From a virus: DNA of 23,409 nt. The notes under the pieces are model-generated. The model did no database searches, was not told the DNA's origin, and saw nothing but the letters and a program-made list of their open reading frames with translations. Shown here piece by piece: positions 1 to 5,834 of this stretch. The stretch is taken from positions 1 through 23,409 of IMG/VR virus record IMGVR_UViG_3300047358_000251. The stretch is one strand, 5' to 3'. The position numbers and the translations under genes were made by a program. Numbering within the stretch: the first letter of the stretch is position 1; every line of letters starts with the position of its first letter.

Positions 1-882
1 TAACGGTAGTGTTATTTGACCTATCAAGTCATTTGGATTTTTGGGACTAGTAAGATATATTCCTATATCAGTATATATCTTTTGATCTTGTGGGTTGTTA
101 AAGTTACTCTTAATATACTGCAAGTCACCACGTTTTATAATTGTAAAATCACTCTTTGCGTTTTCTTGTGTGGGACCTGGTACATGAAACATTCTTCTTC
201 TTGTAAATCTTGTTTTGTAATCTACGCCAGTAAAGTTTGCTCTACGTTGTAATCTATATGTACTAAAAATTTTCTTTGTTAATATACTTAATTCACCCAA
301 TCCGCATATTCTACGCAATGGGGTCATATCAAAAATCATATAGCCTTCTTCAATAAGTTCTGCAGGATCAACTGTTACAGTTTTTACCAAAAAGTTTGGA
401 TCATTTTCCTTAATAAGGTAAAGTGTAATAGGATCATAGACTCCGTCTTGTTCTGGATTAAGACTTACATTTTTAAAAAATCTTTTGCCAGTCATTCTAT
501 ACAGCGTGTCTTGATTAAAGTTAACTTCCATTTTCCAGTTGTTAACATACATAATAACATTTACATCTGCTTTTTCTTTCATGTTATCAGGAACCATACT
601 GAGTCTATCCTCAGCCGCTTTGATTCTAAGCACAGCAGATTTTGCTACAAGTTTTAGTTCTTGATTAACTTCTACGACAGCAAATTTTTTAGGATCAACT
701 ACACCCATAAGCATTTTACGGGCATCATCACTATCAGTAACAATAAAGTTATGTTTGATGAAATCCTTTTCGCGGTTAGTAACTGTAACTACATCACCGG
801 TATCCTGCTCGTAGTAAACACACCACTTGGGTGGCGGTTTATCTCTCTTGTAGTCTTGTAATAAGTTTAGATCTGAAGACAT
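1..882 (-). CDS. Unidentified late protein, partial (C-terminus outside window)
   Basis: An open frame of 294 codons runs from ATG at 882 off the left edge without a stop. It starts MSSDLNLLQDYKRDKPPP and then has mixed alpha/beta sequence with no transmembrane stretch or signal peptide. Visible features are a basic stretch (YRLQRRANF, then FTRRRMFHVPGPTQ, roughly residues 225-255) and many Val/Lys/Asp-rich segments. I do not recognise the family. By position, at the end of a baseplate and fibre cluster and behind two glycosyltransferase-like genes, it could be a virion or neck-region protein; this is inference only. The start overlaps the preceding gene by 44 nt. That is unusually long here, but the next in-frame ATG would remove about 55 well-formed residues. 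Only a weak GAAG precedes the ATG. It is probably co-transcribed from the late promoter at 3054-3061. Confidence 0.7.
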   Translation of the reverse strand, partial: MSSDLNLLQDYKRDKPPPKWCVYYEQDTGDVVTVTNREKDFIKHNFIVTDSDDARKMLMGVVDPKKFAVVEVNQELKLVAKSAVLRIKAAEDRLSMVPDNMKEKADVNVIMYVNNWKMEVNFNQDTLYRMTGKRFFKNVSLNPEQDGVYDPITLYLIKENDPNFLVKTVTVDPAELIEEGYMIFDMTPLRRICGLGELSILTKKIFSTYRLQRRANFTGVDYKTRFTRRRMFHVPGPTQENAKSDFTIIKRGDLQYIKSNFNNPQDQKIYTDIGIYLTSPKNPNDLIGQITLPL

Positions 883-1762
883 CTATCACTTCATCTGTTA
901 AAAATGTTTCATCGCTATAATGAATAATTCCACTGCTAATGATACTGTTCTCGATTTGTATTTTCTGATTATCGGTTACCCAATAATTCAACATATCTGT
1001 CCAGTTTCTTGGCACTTCTTCTAAACTTGGAAATGCACCATGTGACAGACTGTGTAGATCATAATGATTGTTTAGATAAACTCCAACTTCATCATGCATA
1101 TCCATAAAATGTGTTGTAATGTTTCCAAGTATATTTTTTTCAAAATCTTCTGGCTTTCTGTCTGTAAATGTGTTAGTGTACACATCTCTCCAATGTTGAA
1201 AAACTGGATCAGCCATTTTAAACCATTGCATTGCTTCCTGGCTTTCTTTATGAAAGTAAATCATATTGTAGTAGAGTCTTGGAAGTTGATATTGTAATTC
1301 AAATGTATGTCTAAAATCTGGTGGAACATGAAAGTTTCTATAGCTTAATGCATTCTTAGGAAAACTAATGGTTTTGTTTACACTCATTATGTCCCAAAGG
1401 TTAGTGGTATCTACATTAACAAAAAGTGTATCATAGTCTACATAAATTGTTTCTTTGTAAGGTGTACAATGAAATACTTGCCACAGGTTCATGCCATGAA
1501 ACCCGTCTTTGTGAGCACTGTTACCATAAGGCAATTCGATCATATAATCAAACACATGCTCATAATATGAAGGTACTGTACCACTTTGTCCTTTGTCTAC
1601 AACAAGAGTAATACTAGCATTTGGATCACAGTTTAAAATACTACATGCAAGTGCATAACAGTATCTAACATTATCTTCGCCTGTGTTAATACCAAGTGTT
1701 ATGTATCCTCTACTAGGAGCTTCGTCTGCTATTTCTTGTTGTGTTAGTTCTTCGTTAGACAT
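839..1762 (-). CDS. Glycosyltransferase-like protein (GT-A type, DxD motif), second of a tandem pair
   Basis: A predicted nucleotide-sugar-dependent glycosyltransferase of about 307 residues. The central segment TPYKETIYVDYDTLFVN carries a D-Y-D triad (about residues 109-111) after a hydrophobic strand. This is the metal- and nucleotide-sugar-binding DxD arrangement of GT-A folds such as family GT8. The N-terminal part (YITLGINTG...ALACSILNCDPNASITLVVDKG) fits the first Rossmann-like strands. The upstream gene shares the TPYxxT...DxD...N pattern, so the two are probably paralogues. I chose ATG 1762 over TTG 1780. It is preceded by GAGG with a 6-nt spacer, and it overlaps the upstream stop by 8 nt (ATGTCTAA), as expected for translational coupling. 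The substrate and acceptor cannot be read from the sequence. Virion or fibre decoration is possible from the context, as is modification of host glycans. Confidence 0.62.
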   Translation of the reverse strand: MSNEELTQQEIADEAPSRGYITLGINTGEDNVRYCYALACSILNCDPNASITLVVDKGQSGTVPSYYEHVFDYMIELPYGNSAHKDGFHGMNLWQVFHCTPYKETIYVDYDTLFVNVDTTNLWDIMSVNKTISFPKNALSYRNFHVPPDFRHTFELQYQLPRLYYNMIYFHKESQEAMQWFKMADPVFQHWRDVYTNTFTDRKPEDFEKNILGNITTHFMDMHDEVGVYLNNHYDLHSLSHGAFPSLEEVPRNWTDMLNYWVTDNQKIQIENSIISSGIIHYSDETFLTDEVIDVFRSKLITRLQER

Positions 1763-2666
1763 TTGTAGCCTCATTTGCAAACTTCATTAGATCATCATAA
1801 TGTCTGTCCAATGAACGCTTGTTCATAATATGTAGATTTTGATCTGTGTATCTACACAGTACATTCTTCCATTGTTCTTTTCTATTGTGCTTTAGAAATA
1901 CCACATCTTTATAGCCGTTAATTTTTGCAATGTCATCTTTTTGATCCATGTTTAACAATGGCTGTCCTAGAAAGTCATGCACAAAGTCATCATTGTTTAG
2001 TCCATTCATTAAGTGTACTGCAATACTAACACAAAAATCTGTTCTAAACAAGAGTCTTGGAAACTGATATAATAAACTGTAGTATTCCCAATTATCTTTA
2101 ACATGACTCCAGATATCAAAAAACAATTTGGATTCTTCACTTTGGTCGAAATACACAATAGTACTCCACCAATGGTTGATGCCAGCATTGTTGAGTGTAA
2201 TCTCATTTACATATGGGATATCGTGTCCAACATAAGTTGCATACCTATGTAGTGCTACCGCTTCATCTGTATCAAAAATATAATTGTAAAAATCATTACA
2301 TATTAGATAATCTGTATCGATCAACAATGTTTTTTCATACGGAGTAAGTGTGTAAACATCATGTTTTGTATTGTTGTAAAAAGGCGCATTAAACTCAGTC
2401 CAAGGACTGTCCATGTGCCGACGCATATTTCGTTTGTTTGCAACGCCACCATTTTCAACAATCATCTTATCGAAGGTTGCGTCTAGCAATTCTTTACTAT
2501 GCGTTTCTTCCATCCATCCTTTAGTACCATCATCTACGATGATACTCACTGGAAGTTTAAGTTGCTTTTTAGCGTATGTTGCCGCTACTATAGCAAATCT
2601 TGTATAATCTAGCTGGTCGTTATTATAACAGAATAAAACAACGCCGTTACCTTGCTTGTCTTCCAT
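1755..2666 (-). CDS. Glycosyltransferase-like protein (GT-A type, DxD motif), first of a tandem pair
   Basis: A protein of about 303 residues opening with a strand-turn-helix layout (NGVVLFCYNNDQLDYTRFAI). This is followed by LPVSIIVDDGT and then TPYEKTLLIDTDYLICN, where D-T-D (about residues 117-119) is the likely metal/nucleotide-sugar site. Later come a YFDQSEESKLFF helix and a Trp/Tyr-rich segment. The layout is typical of small phage and bacterial GT-A transferases. Similarity to the next gene is clear around the DxD motif, but overall the two have diverged strongly. ATG 2666 lies just behind the upstream stop at 2670. An in-frame TTG at 2669 would add one residue. The Shine-Dalgarno sequence is weak (GGA about 10 nt upstream), so translation probably depends on coupling. 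No signal peptide or membrane anchor is visible, so it should act in the cytoplasm. Acceptor unknown. Confidence 0.6.
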   Translation of the reverse strand: MEDKQGNGVVLFCYNNDQLDYTRFAIVAATYAKKQLKLPVSIIVDDGTKGWMEETHSKELLDATFDKMIVENGGVANKRNMRRHMDSPWTEFNAPFYNNTKHDVYTLTPYEKTLLIDTDYLICNDFYNYIFDTDEAVALHRYATYVGHDIPYVNEITLNNAGINHWWSTIVYFDQSEESKLFFDIWSHVKDNWEYYSLLYQFPRLLFRTDFCVSIAVHLMNGLNNDDFVHDFLGQPLLNMDQKDDIAKINGYKDVVFLKHNRKEQWKNVLCRYTDQNLHIMNKRSLDRHYDDLMKFANEATNV

Positions 2667-2669
2667 CAA

Positions 2670-3017
2670 TCACCAATCCATCAAACTCTTGATGTTCCTT
2701 GCTTTTTTAATTTTTTCAGCTTGTACTTTATAAGCATTACTTGCCTCTGTGTAAGCACTAACTAAAGTTTCTAAAAATTCCTCAAGGTCTTCAATGTGTA
2801 TTGGATTTTCTTTTGTGTCAACAATAATTGCATCTTCTTTGTCGAGATCAATTAATGTCTTAACAAAAGCGATAGTTGTTGGATTAGCTTGAAACACACC
2901 CTTTGCATAGTGTACTGTTTGTAAAACCAATGTACGCTGTTTCAGTGTGCGTTTTTGATTACCTAAAGTAATTCTGTAATTTGCAAACTCTAAAGCCTTT
3001 TCGAGTCTCTCGTCCAT
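2670..3017 (-). CDS. Small conserved protein of marine T4-like phages, function unknown
   Basis: A 115-residue, charged, mostly helical protein (MDERLEKALEFANYRITLGN...). Its C-terminal half holds IHIEDLEEFLETLVSAYTEA followed by a Lys/Glu-rich helix ending KSLMDW. From memory, proteins with this pattern (ERLEKAL-FxNY at the start, IEDLEEFL in the middle) recur next to fibre genes in cyanophages and related marine myoviruses, usually annotated as hypothetical. I cannot verify this by search. The heptad-like hydrophobic spacing near the C-terminus suggests a short coiled coil. The gene is the first of its transcription unit: a late octamer lies 37 nt upstream, and GGAG (3027-3030) is 9 nt from the ATG, giving it the most conventional leader in the window. 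A role in fibre assembly is possible from position but unproven. Confidence 0.8.
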   Translation of the reverse strand: MDERLEKALEFANYRITLGNQKRTLKQRTLVLQTVHYAKGVFQANPTTIAFVKTLIDLDKEDAIIVDTKENPIHIEDLEEFLETLVSAYTEASNAYKVQAEKIKKARNIKSLMDW

Positions 3018-3030
3018 AGTGAGTTTCTCC
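3018..3030 (-). promoter_or_regulatory. Ribosome binding site for the 2670-3017 gene
   Basis: The leader reads ATAGGAGAAACTCACTATG on the minus strand. GGAG at 3030-3027 lies 9 nt from the start codon. It is a conventional site inside a leader of about 31 nt and contrasts with the absent or minimal leaders at the other two late promoters. Confidence 0.7.
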
Positions 3031-3053
3031 TATAATTATATACTACTATAACT

Positions 3054-3061
3054 TATTTATG
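3054..3061 (-). promoter_or_regulatory. T4-type late promoter octamer CATAAATA
   Basis: The minus strand reads CATAAATA, 7 of 8 identical to the T4 late promoter TATAAATA and matching the NATAAATA form described for cyanophages. It lies in the 64-base gap between two genes, and T4 spacing puts the start near 3048, leaving a 31-nt leader with a Shine-Dalgarno sequence. A TTGACA hexamer at 3074-3069 lies just upstream. T4 late promoters have no -35 element, so this may be chance or a second sigma70-like input; the only -10 candidate at 17-bp spacing (TTATAG) is poor. Confidence 0.72.
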
Positions 3062-3081
3062 TGAGGTTTGTCAACAGTTTT

Positions 3082-4278
3082 TTAGCTATCATCTGAGCTT
3101 GTAAAATCGTTGACTATTGCGAATGTAGGAGCAGGAGTTACATCAAAGCTAGTTGTACCCACAGTTAATGTATCTGGCATCAAATAACTAATTGTTGGTG
3201 TTATGCTACCGTCAATTACGTTAGCATGTGTAGTATCATCTAATATCATTTTAAATTGAACTCCTGCACCATTGTTAATATACTTGCCATATAACTTAAA
3301 TTGTAGACTTTGGTATGTACTGTATGCACTGTATGAACTTACATAAATGCCACTGTATCCATATCCGTAGCCATAACCATATCCGTACCCATATCCAGAA
3401 CCGCCACCTCTTATAGCAGGGTCAGTCCAAGTTGGATAATTACCTTCACCTGTAATGTAACCGTAACCATAGCCATATGTGCTACCATATGTTCCAACTT
3501 TTCTACCTATTGTAACACCACTTGACGTAAAGAGCAAGCCTTCATTTGTGTTTGGTCCATCGCTACCGTCACCGTATTTGTCTGTTAAATCATAAAATCC
3601 TTTACCTTCGCTAGTACCACTTGTAATAGCCGCACTCTGCGTAACAGTATCCCAATTAAAGTTTAACACACCCATTTCATTGATAACATCACTCCAGTTA
3701 TAGTATCCTGCTGTACTACCGCCTGTCATATTTAAACTAAGTCTAAGTTGACCACCACCATTAAAAAAGTATCTAGCTTTGTTATAACTAGCCCAATCAA
3801 ATTTGTGTTCACCTATAAGTCTATAGTCCCAAGTTGATGTTCTGCCATACCCTGCACTGTTAGCAACAAACGCACTTGCATTTGTAGGATCTACAGTTGT
3901 ATGAGTATTGTTTGTAAGTACGTTTGCAAACTTGCTACGAATTAAATTTAAATCTTCTGCTCTAATTGGTGTTTGAGCAGATATTGTTGTTCTATTAGCA
4001 GGCACTGCAAACACCAATACGTTATCAGTAAGTGTTGTGTGGTCAATACTAATATTTGTTCTGGTTACTAATTCTTGAAGTCTTTCGGCTGTTATTAACA
4101 CACCTTTTGCAACTGCATCGTCTACATTAATGGCACCCCAGCCAAATTTGTGTGTGTTTACACGATTAGGATCAGTAACTACCGCAGTCGAGTACTTGTC
4201 TCCAAACACTTTGTTTACGTCTACTGCTACAAGATTGTAGTCAGTGTTGGTTACTAGATCACCTATAGCCTGAGCCAT
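3082..4278 (-). CDS. Tail or fibre structural protein with Gly-Tyr repeat tracts
   Basis: A 398-residue predicted virion protein, probably in the baseplate periphery or a tail fibre. The N-terminal 130 residues (MAQAIGDLVTNTDYN...) include a helix around AERLQELV. The segment KARYFFNGGGQLRLSLNM (about 168-185) resembles a pattern I recall from marine T4-like structural proteins. FNWDTVTQS follows. Two Gly-Tyr tracts occur: three GY units at about residues 269-274 and seven at about 295-308, separated by a segment ending RGGGSG. The C-terminal region is beta-rich. GY and glycine-rich loops are known in T-even adhesins (gp38 of T2) as receptor-contacting surfaces; applying this here is inference. 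The ATG directly abuts the upstream stop. GGAG (4287-4290), embedded in the end of the preceding gene, serves as the ribosome binding site with an 8-nt spacer. It is the last gene before the 3054 promoter. Confidence 0.75.
   Translation of the reverse strand: MAQAIGDLVTNTDYNLVAVDVNKVFGDKYSTAVVTDPNRVNTHKFGWGAINVDDAVAKGVLITAERLQELVTRTNISIDHTTLTDNVLVFAVPANRTTISAQTPIRAEDLNLIRSKFANVLTNNTHTTVDPTNASAFVANSAGYGRTSTWDYRLIGEHKFDWASYNKARYFFNGGGQLRLSLNMTGGSTAGYYNWSDVINEMGVLNFNWDTVTQSAAITSGTSEGKGFYDLTDKYGDGSDGPNTNEGLLFTSSGVTIGRKVGTYGSTYGYGYGYITGEGNYPTWTDPAIRGGGSGYGYGYGYGYGYGYSGIYVSSYSAYSTYQSLQFKLYGKYINNGAGVQFKMILDDTTHANVIDGSITPTISYLMPDTLTVGTTSFDVTPAPTFAIVNDFTSSDDS
3355..3396 (-). repeat. Seven in-frame hexanucleotide repeats encoding Gly-Tyr
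   Basis: Seven consecutive units of the form GGN-TAY on the minus strand (GGATAT, GGGTAC, GGATAT, GGTTAT, GGCTAC, GGATAT, GGATAC) encode (Gly-Tyr)7. Third positions vary, so selection on the protein is likely. The units are still similar enough for slippage or recombination to change the number in steps of two residues without a frameshift. Confidence 0.9.
3457..3474 (-). repeat. Three in-frame hexanucleotide repeats encoding Gly-Tyr
   Basis: GGCTATGGTTACGGTTAC on the minus strand encodes (Gly-Tyr)3, immediately preceded by Thr-Tyr. It lies about 60 bp (20 residues) before the seven-unit tract in the same protein. The two tracts may be copies of one ancestral run. Confidence 0.85.
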
Positions 4279-5193
4279 TTACTTTGCTCCCACTACTACT
4301 TCTATTGTACCTTTGCCAGCTGTGGTTTTGTCTTCCAAAGCCCTGCCAATAACTTGTCTCCAAGTGTGATATTCCGGATTCTCTACTCTCGCATGTCCTG
4401 GAACTTTACTGCTTACTAGCCTGTCGCCTTTAGAAATTTCTCCAATTACTTTACACGGAACTCTACCTGCTAGTGCTACAAAAGGATGTGTTGCATCTGT
4501 GCCTGCACCTGCATTCATTTCAAATCCTGGTGCACTACTTACTATTCCAAACACAGCATCTTCGCCATTTTCAGTTGTTTGTGTAATTTCGTGTGTACCG
4601 CCAAGTTTTACTACTGTACCTGCTGTATATTTTTTATCTGCCGCATAACGTTCTGCAAGGTCAGCATACTCTGCACTGGTAGCTAATCCTCTAAACTTAT
4701 AGTTTGTGGTATTGTTCATTGTTGTACCAGCCGCTATAGTTGGAAACTGTGTGCTTAGTAGTGTAACACCATCTTCTAGTTTTTCATCTGCATGAGGTGT
4801 CCAAGCTGTAGTATCGTCTGTCATAATCGTTACAATGTTGCCATCTACAATATGTTCGATTGTCTTGTGGTAATTACCAAGTGTGTCTTTTCTATTTCTA
4901 AATTCAATCTTTGTTGTACCTGAACCAGATAGCAATACGCTCCATACACCGTTATCGTATACTTTCATCTGACTATTTGCGGTATCGTACCAAAGTTGGC
5001 CTTCTGTTGGATTTGTTGGAGCACTGCTATTAGCAAAATTTTCTAATAGATGCAACATATTTTCGTTTAATATTTCTCCAAAGCGAGTATAGTTTTTGCC
5101 GATCAATCCAATACTAGTACTGGTATCTATTGTTCCGTCATTTACAACTATTGCTGTCTTACTGCTTTGACTATAATCTATTGTGTATGGCAT
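4279..5193 (-). CDS. Tail or fibre structural protein with a C-terminal G2/chaperone-like domain
   Basis: A 304-residue predicted virion protein in two parts. The N-terminal 90 residues (MPYTIDYSQSSKTAIVVND..., NYTRFGEILNENMLHLLENFA, then PTEGQLWYDT...VYDNGVWS) form a module I recall at the start of marine T4-like fibre or baseplate proteins. The C-terminal third has YADLAERYAADKKYTAGTVV, then FGIVSSAPGFEMNA, then VALAGRVPCKVIGEISKGD. This resembles the all-beta domain at the ends of phage appendage proteins (Peptidase_G2-type in phi29 gp12 relatives), which in some proteins acts as a self-cleaving chaperone. I see no proof of cleavage here, and an uncleaved structural version is equally likely. 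AAGGA with a 6-nt spacer precedes the ATG. The gene is second in the unit starting at the 5827 promoter. Confidence 0.72.
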   Translation of the reverse strand: MPYTIDYSQSSKTAIVVNDGTIDTSTSIGLIGKNYTRFGEILNENMLHLLENFANSSAPTNPTEGQLWYDTANSQMKVYDNGVWSVLLSGSGTTKIEFRNRKDTLGNYHKTIEHIVDGNIVTIMTDDTTAWTPHADEKLEDGVTLLSTQFPTIAAGTTMNNTTNYKFRGLATSAEYADLAERYAADKKYTAGTVVKLGGTHEITQTTENGEDAVFGIVSSAPGFEMNAGAGTDATHPFVALAGRVPCKVIGEISKGDRLVSSKVPGHARVENPEYHTWRQVIGRALEDKTTAGKGTIEVVVGAK

Positions 5194-5205
5194 GTCTTTT
5201 CCTTA

Positions 5206-5808
5206 TTATAAGTCTGCAAAACTTGATCTAATTCTTAGTGTATAAATTACTTGTATTTTTCTGTTGGCACTTTTTTGTACTGGATGAAAAATTACGTGGG
5301 TTAACAAATCGTTGTTACCTGAGTAAACTGCTAGTTCATCAAACACATATGTTCCGTTCATATTAGTAGCAGTGTCTGTTAAGTCTTCTCCTGCTACACC
5401 TGCAAAATCAAGTGTACAAGTAATAACAACATCACTGTATGTGTTTGGCGCAGTGTGGGCTACTTCTGTTCCGTTATCGGCACTTCCGCTTACTGCTTCA
5501 TCAACCGTTTGGCTGAAAGTTTGATTATACAAAGCACCGCTAGCACTATTAGTGTTAGTTGCTTTATAAGTTACTGTGCCTAATCCGTCAATGGTTGTTC
5601 CACCATTACCAAATCTCATTGTGGCTACACTATGAGTTCCTGTATTGCCTGCCTCATTGGCAAGTAAACTTGCAATAGCAATACTCATATTTTCAAAATT
5701 AATTGCGTTGCGTCTACGAACCAATACTTCTCCTGATTCAGGATCCCATATTTTGATATGTCCTTCAATGCCAATTAATGATGTATCGTTGATCTTGTCT
5801 AAACTCAT
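5206..5808 (-). CDS. Predicted virion structural protein (baseplate or tail)
   Basis: About 200 residues beginning MSLDKINDTSLIGIEGHIKI. The protein is beta-rich, with no signal peptide or membrane segment. The middle (ATMRFGNGGTTIDGLGTVTY) and C-terminus (YVFDELAVYSGN...THVIFHPVQKSANRKIQVIYTLRI) look like a jelly-roll structural protein. HVxFxPVxK...xxVxYxLRI endings are familiar from phage tail proteins, but I cannot name the T4 counterpart. An in-frame ATG at 5820 would add MERA. I prefer ATG 5808 because GGAAAGAG lies 7 nt upstream (GGA to ATG), and because the promoter at 5827-5834 predicts a transcript start at 5821, one base before the 5820 ATG. It is the first gene of a three-gene unit of structural genes. 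Confidence 0.72.
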   Translation of the reverse strand: MSLDKINDTSLIGIEGHIKIWDPESGEVLVRRRNAINFENMSIAIASLLANEAGNTGTHSVATMRFGNGGTTIDGLGTVTYKATNTNSASGALYNQTFSQTVDEAVSGSADNGTEVAHTAPNTYSDVVITCTLDFAGVAGEDLTDTATNMNGTYVFDELAVYSGNNDLLTHVIFHPVQKSANRKIQVIYTLRIRSSFADL

Positions 5809-5818
5809 TGCTCTTTCC
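5809..5818 (-). promoter_or_regulatory. Ribosome binding site deciding the start of the 5206-5808 gene
   Basis: GGAAAGAGCA on the minus strand precedes ATG 5808. It lies within the codons that would follow the alternative ATG at 5820 and supports the inner start. Confidence 0.55.
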
Positions 5819-5826
5819 ATTTAATG

Positions 5827-5834
5827 TATTTATA
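5827..5834 (-). promoter_or_regulatory. T4-type late promoter octamer TATAAATA
   Basis: The minus strand reads TATAAATA, identical to the T4 late promoter consensus. It overlaps the last codon and stop of the giant gene (stop at 5830) and precedes the 5206-5808 gene. With the T4 layout (octamer at -13 to -6), transcription would begin at 5821, leaving 13 nt before ATG 5808. Confidence 0.78.

Noticed and set aside
16-861. Small plus-strand frames in the left part of the window
   Set aside because: They are antisense to the long minus-strand partial gene, Cys/Phe/Ile-rich, and lack ribosome binding sites.
3031-3040. TATAATTATA palindrome before the 2670-3017 gene as an operator or terminator
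   Set aside because: It is a pure AT 10-mer without a stable GC stem or a following U-run; such sequences are common in this composition.
3069-3074. TTGACA as a sigma70 -35 box
   Set aside because: The only -10 candidate at the right spacing is TTATAG, a weak match. The late octamer alone explains the site, so the hexamer was not called as a promoter.
3075-3090. AAAAAA run after the 3082-4278 gene as a rho-independent terminator
   Set aside because: The run is of A on the transcribed sense strand, not U, and no strong hairpin precedes it.
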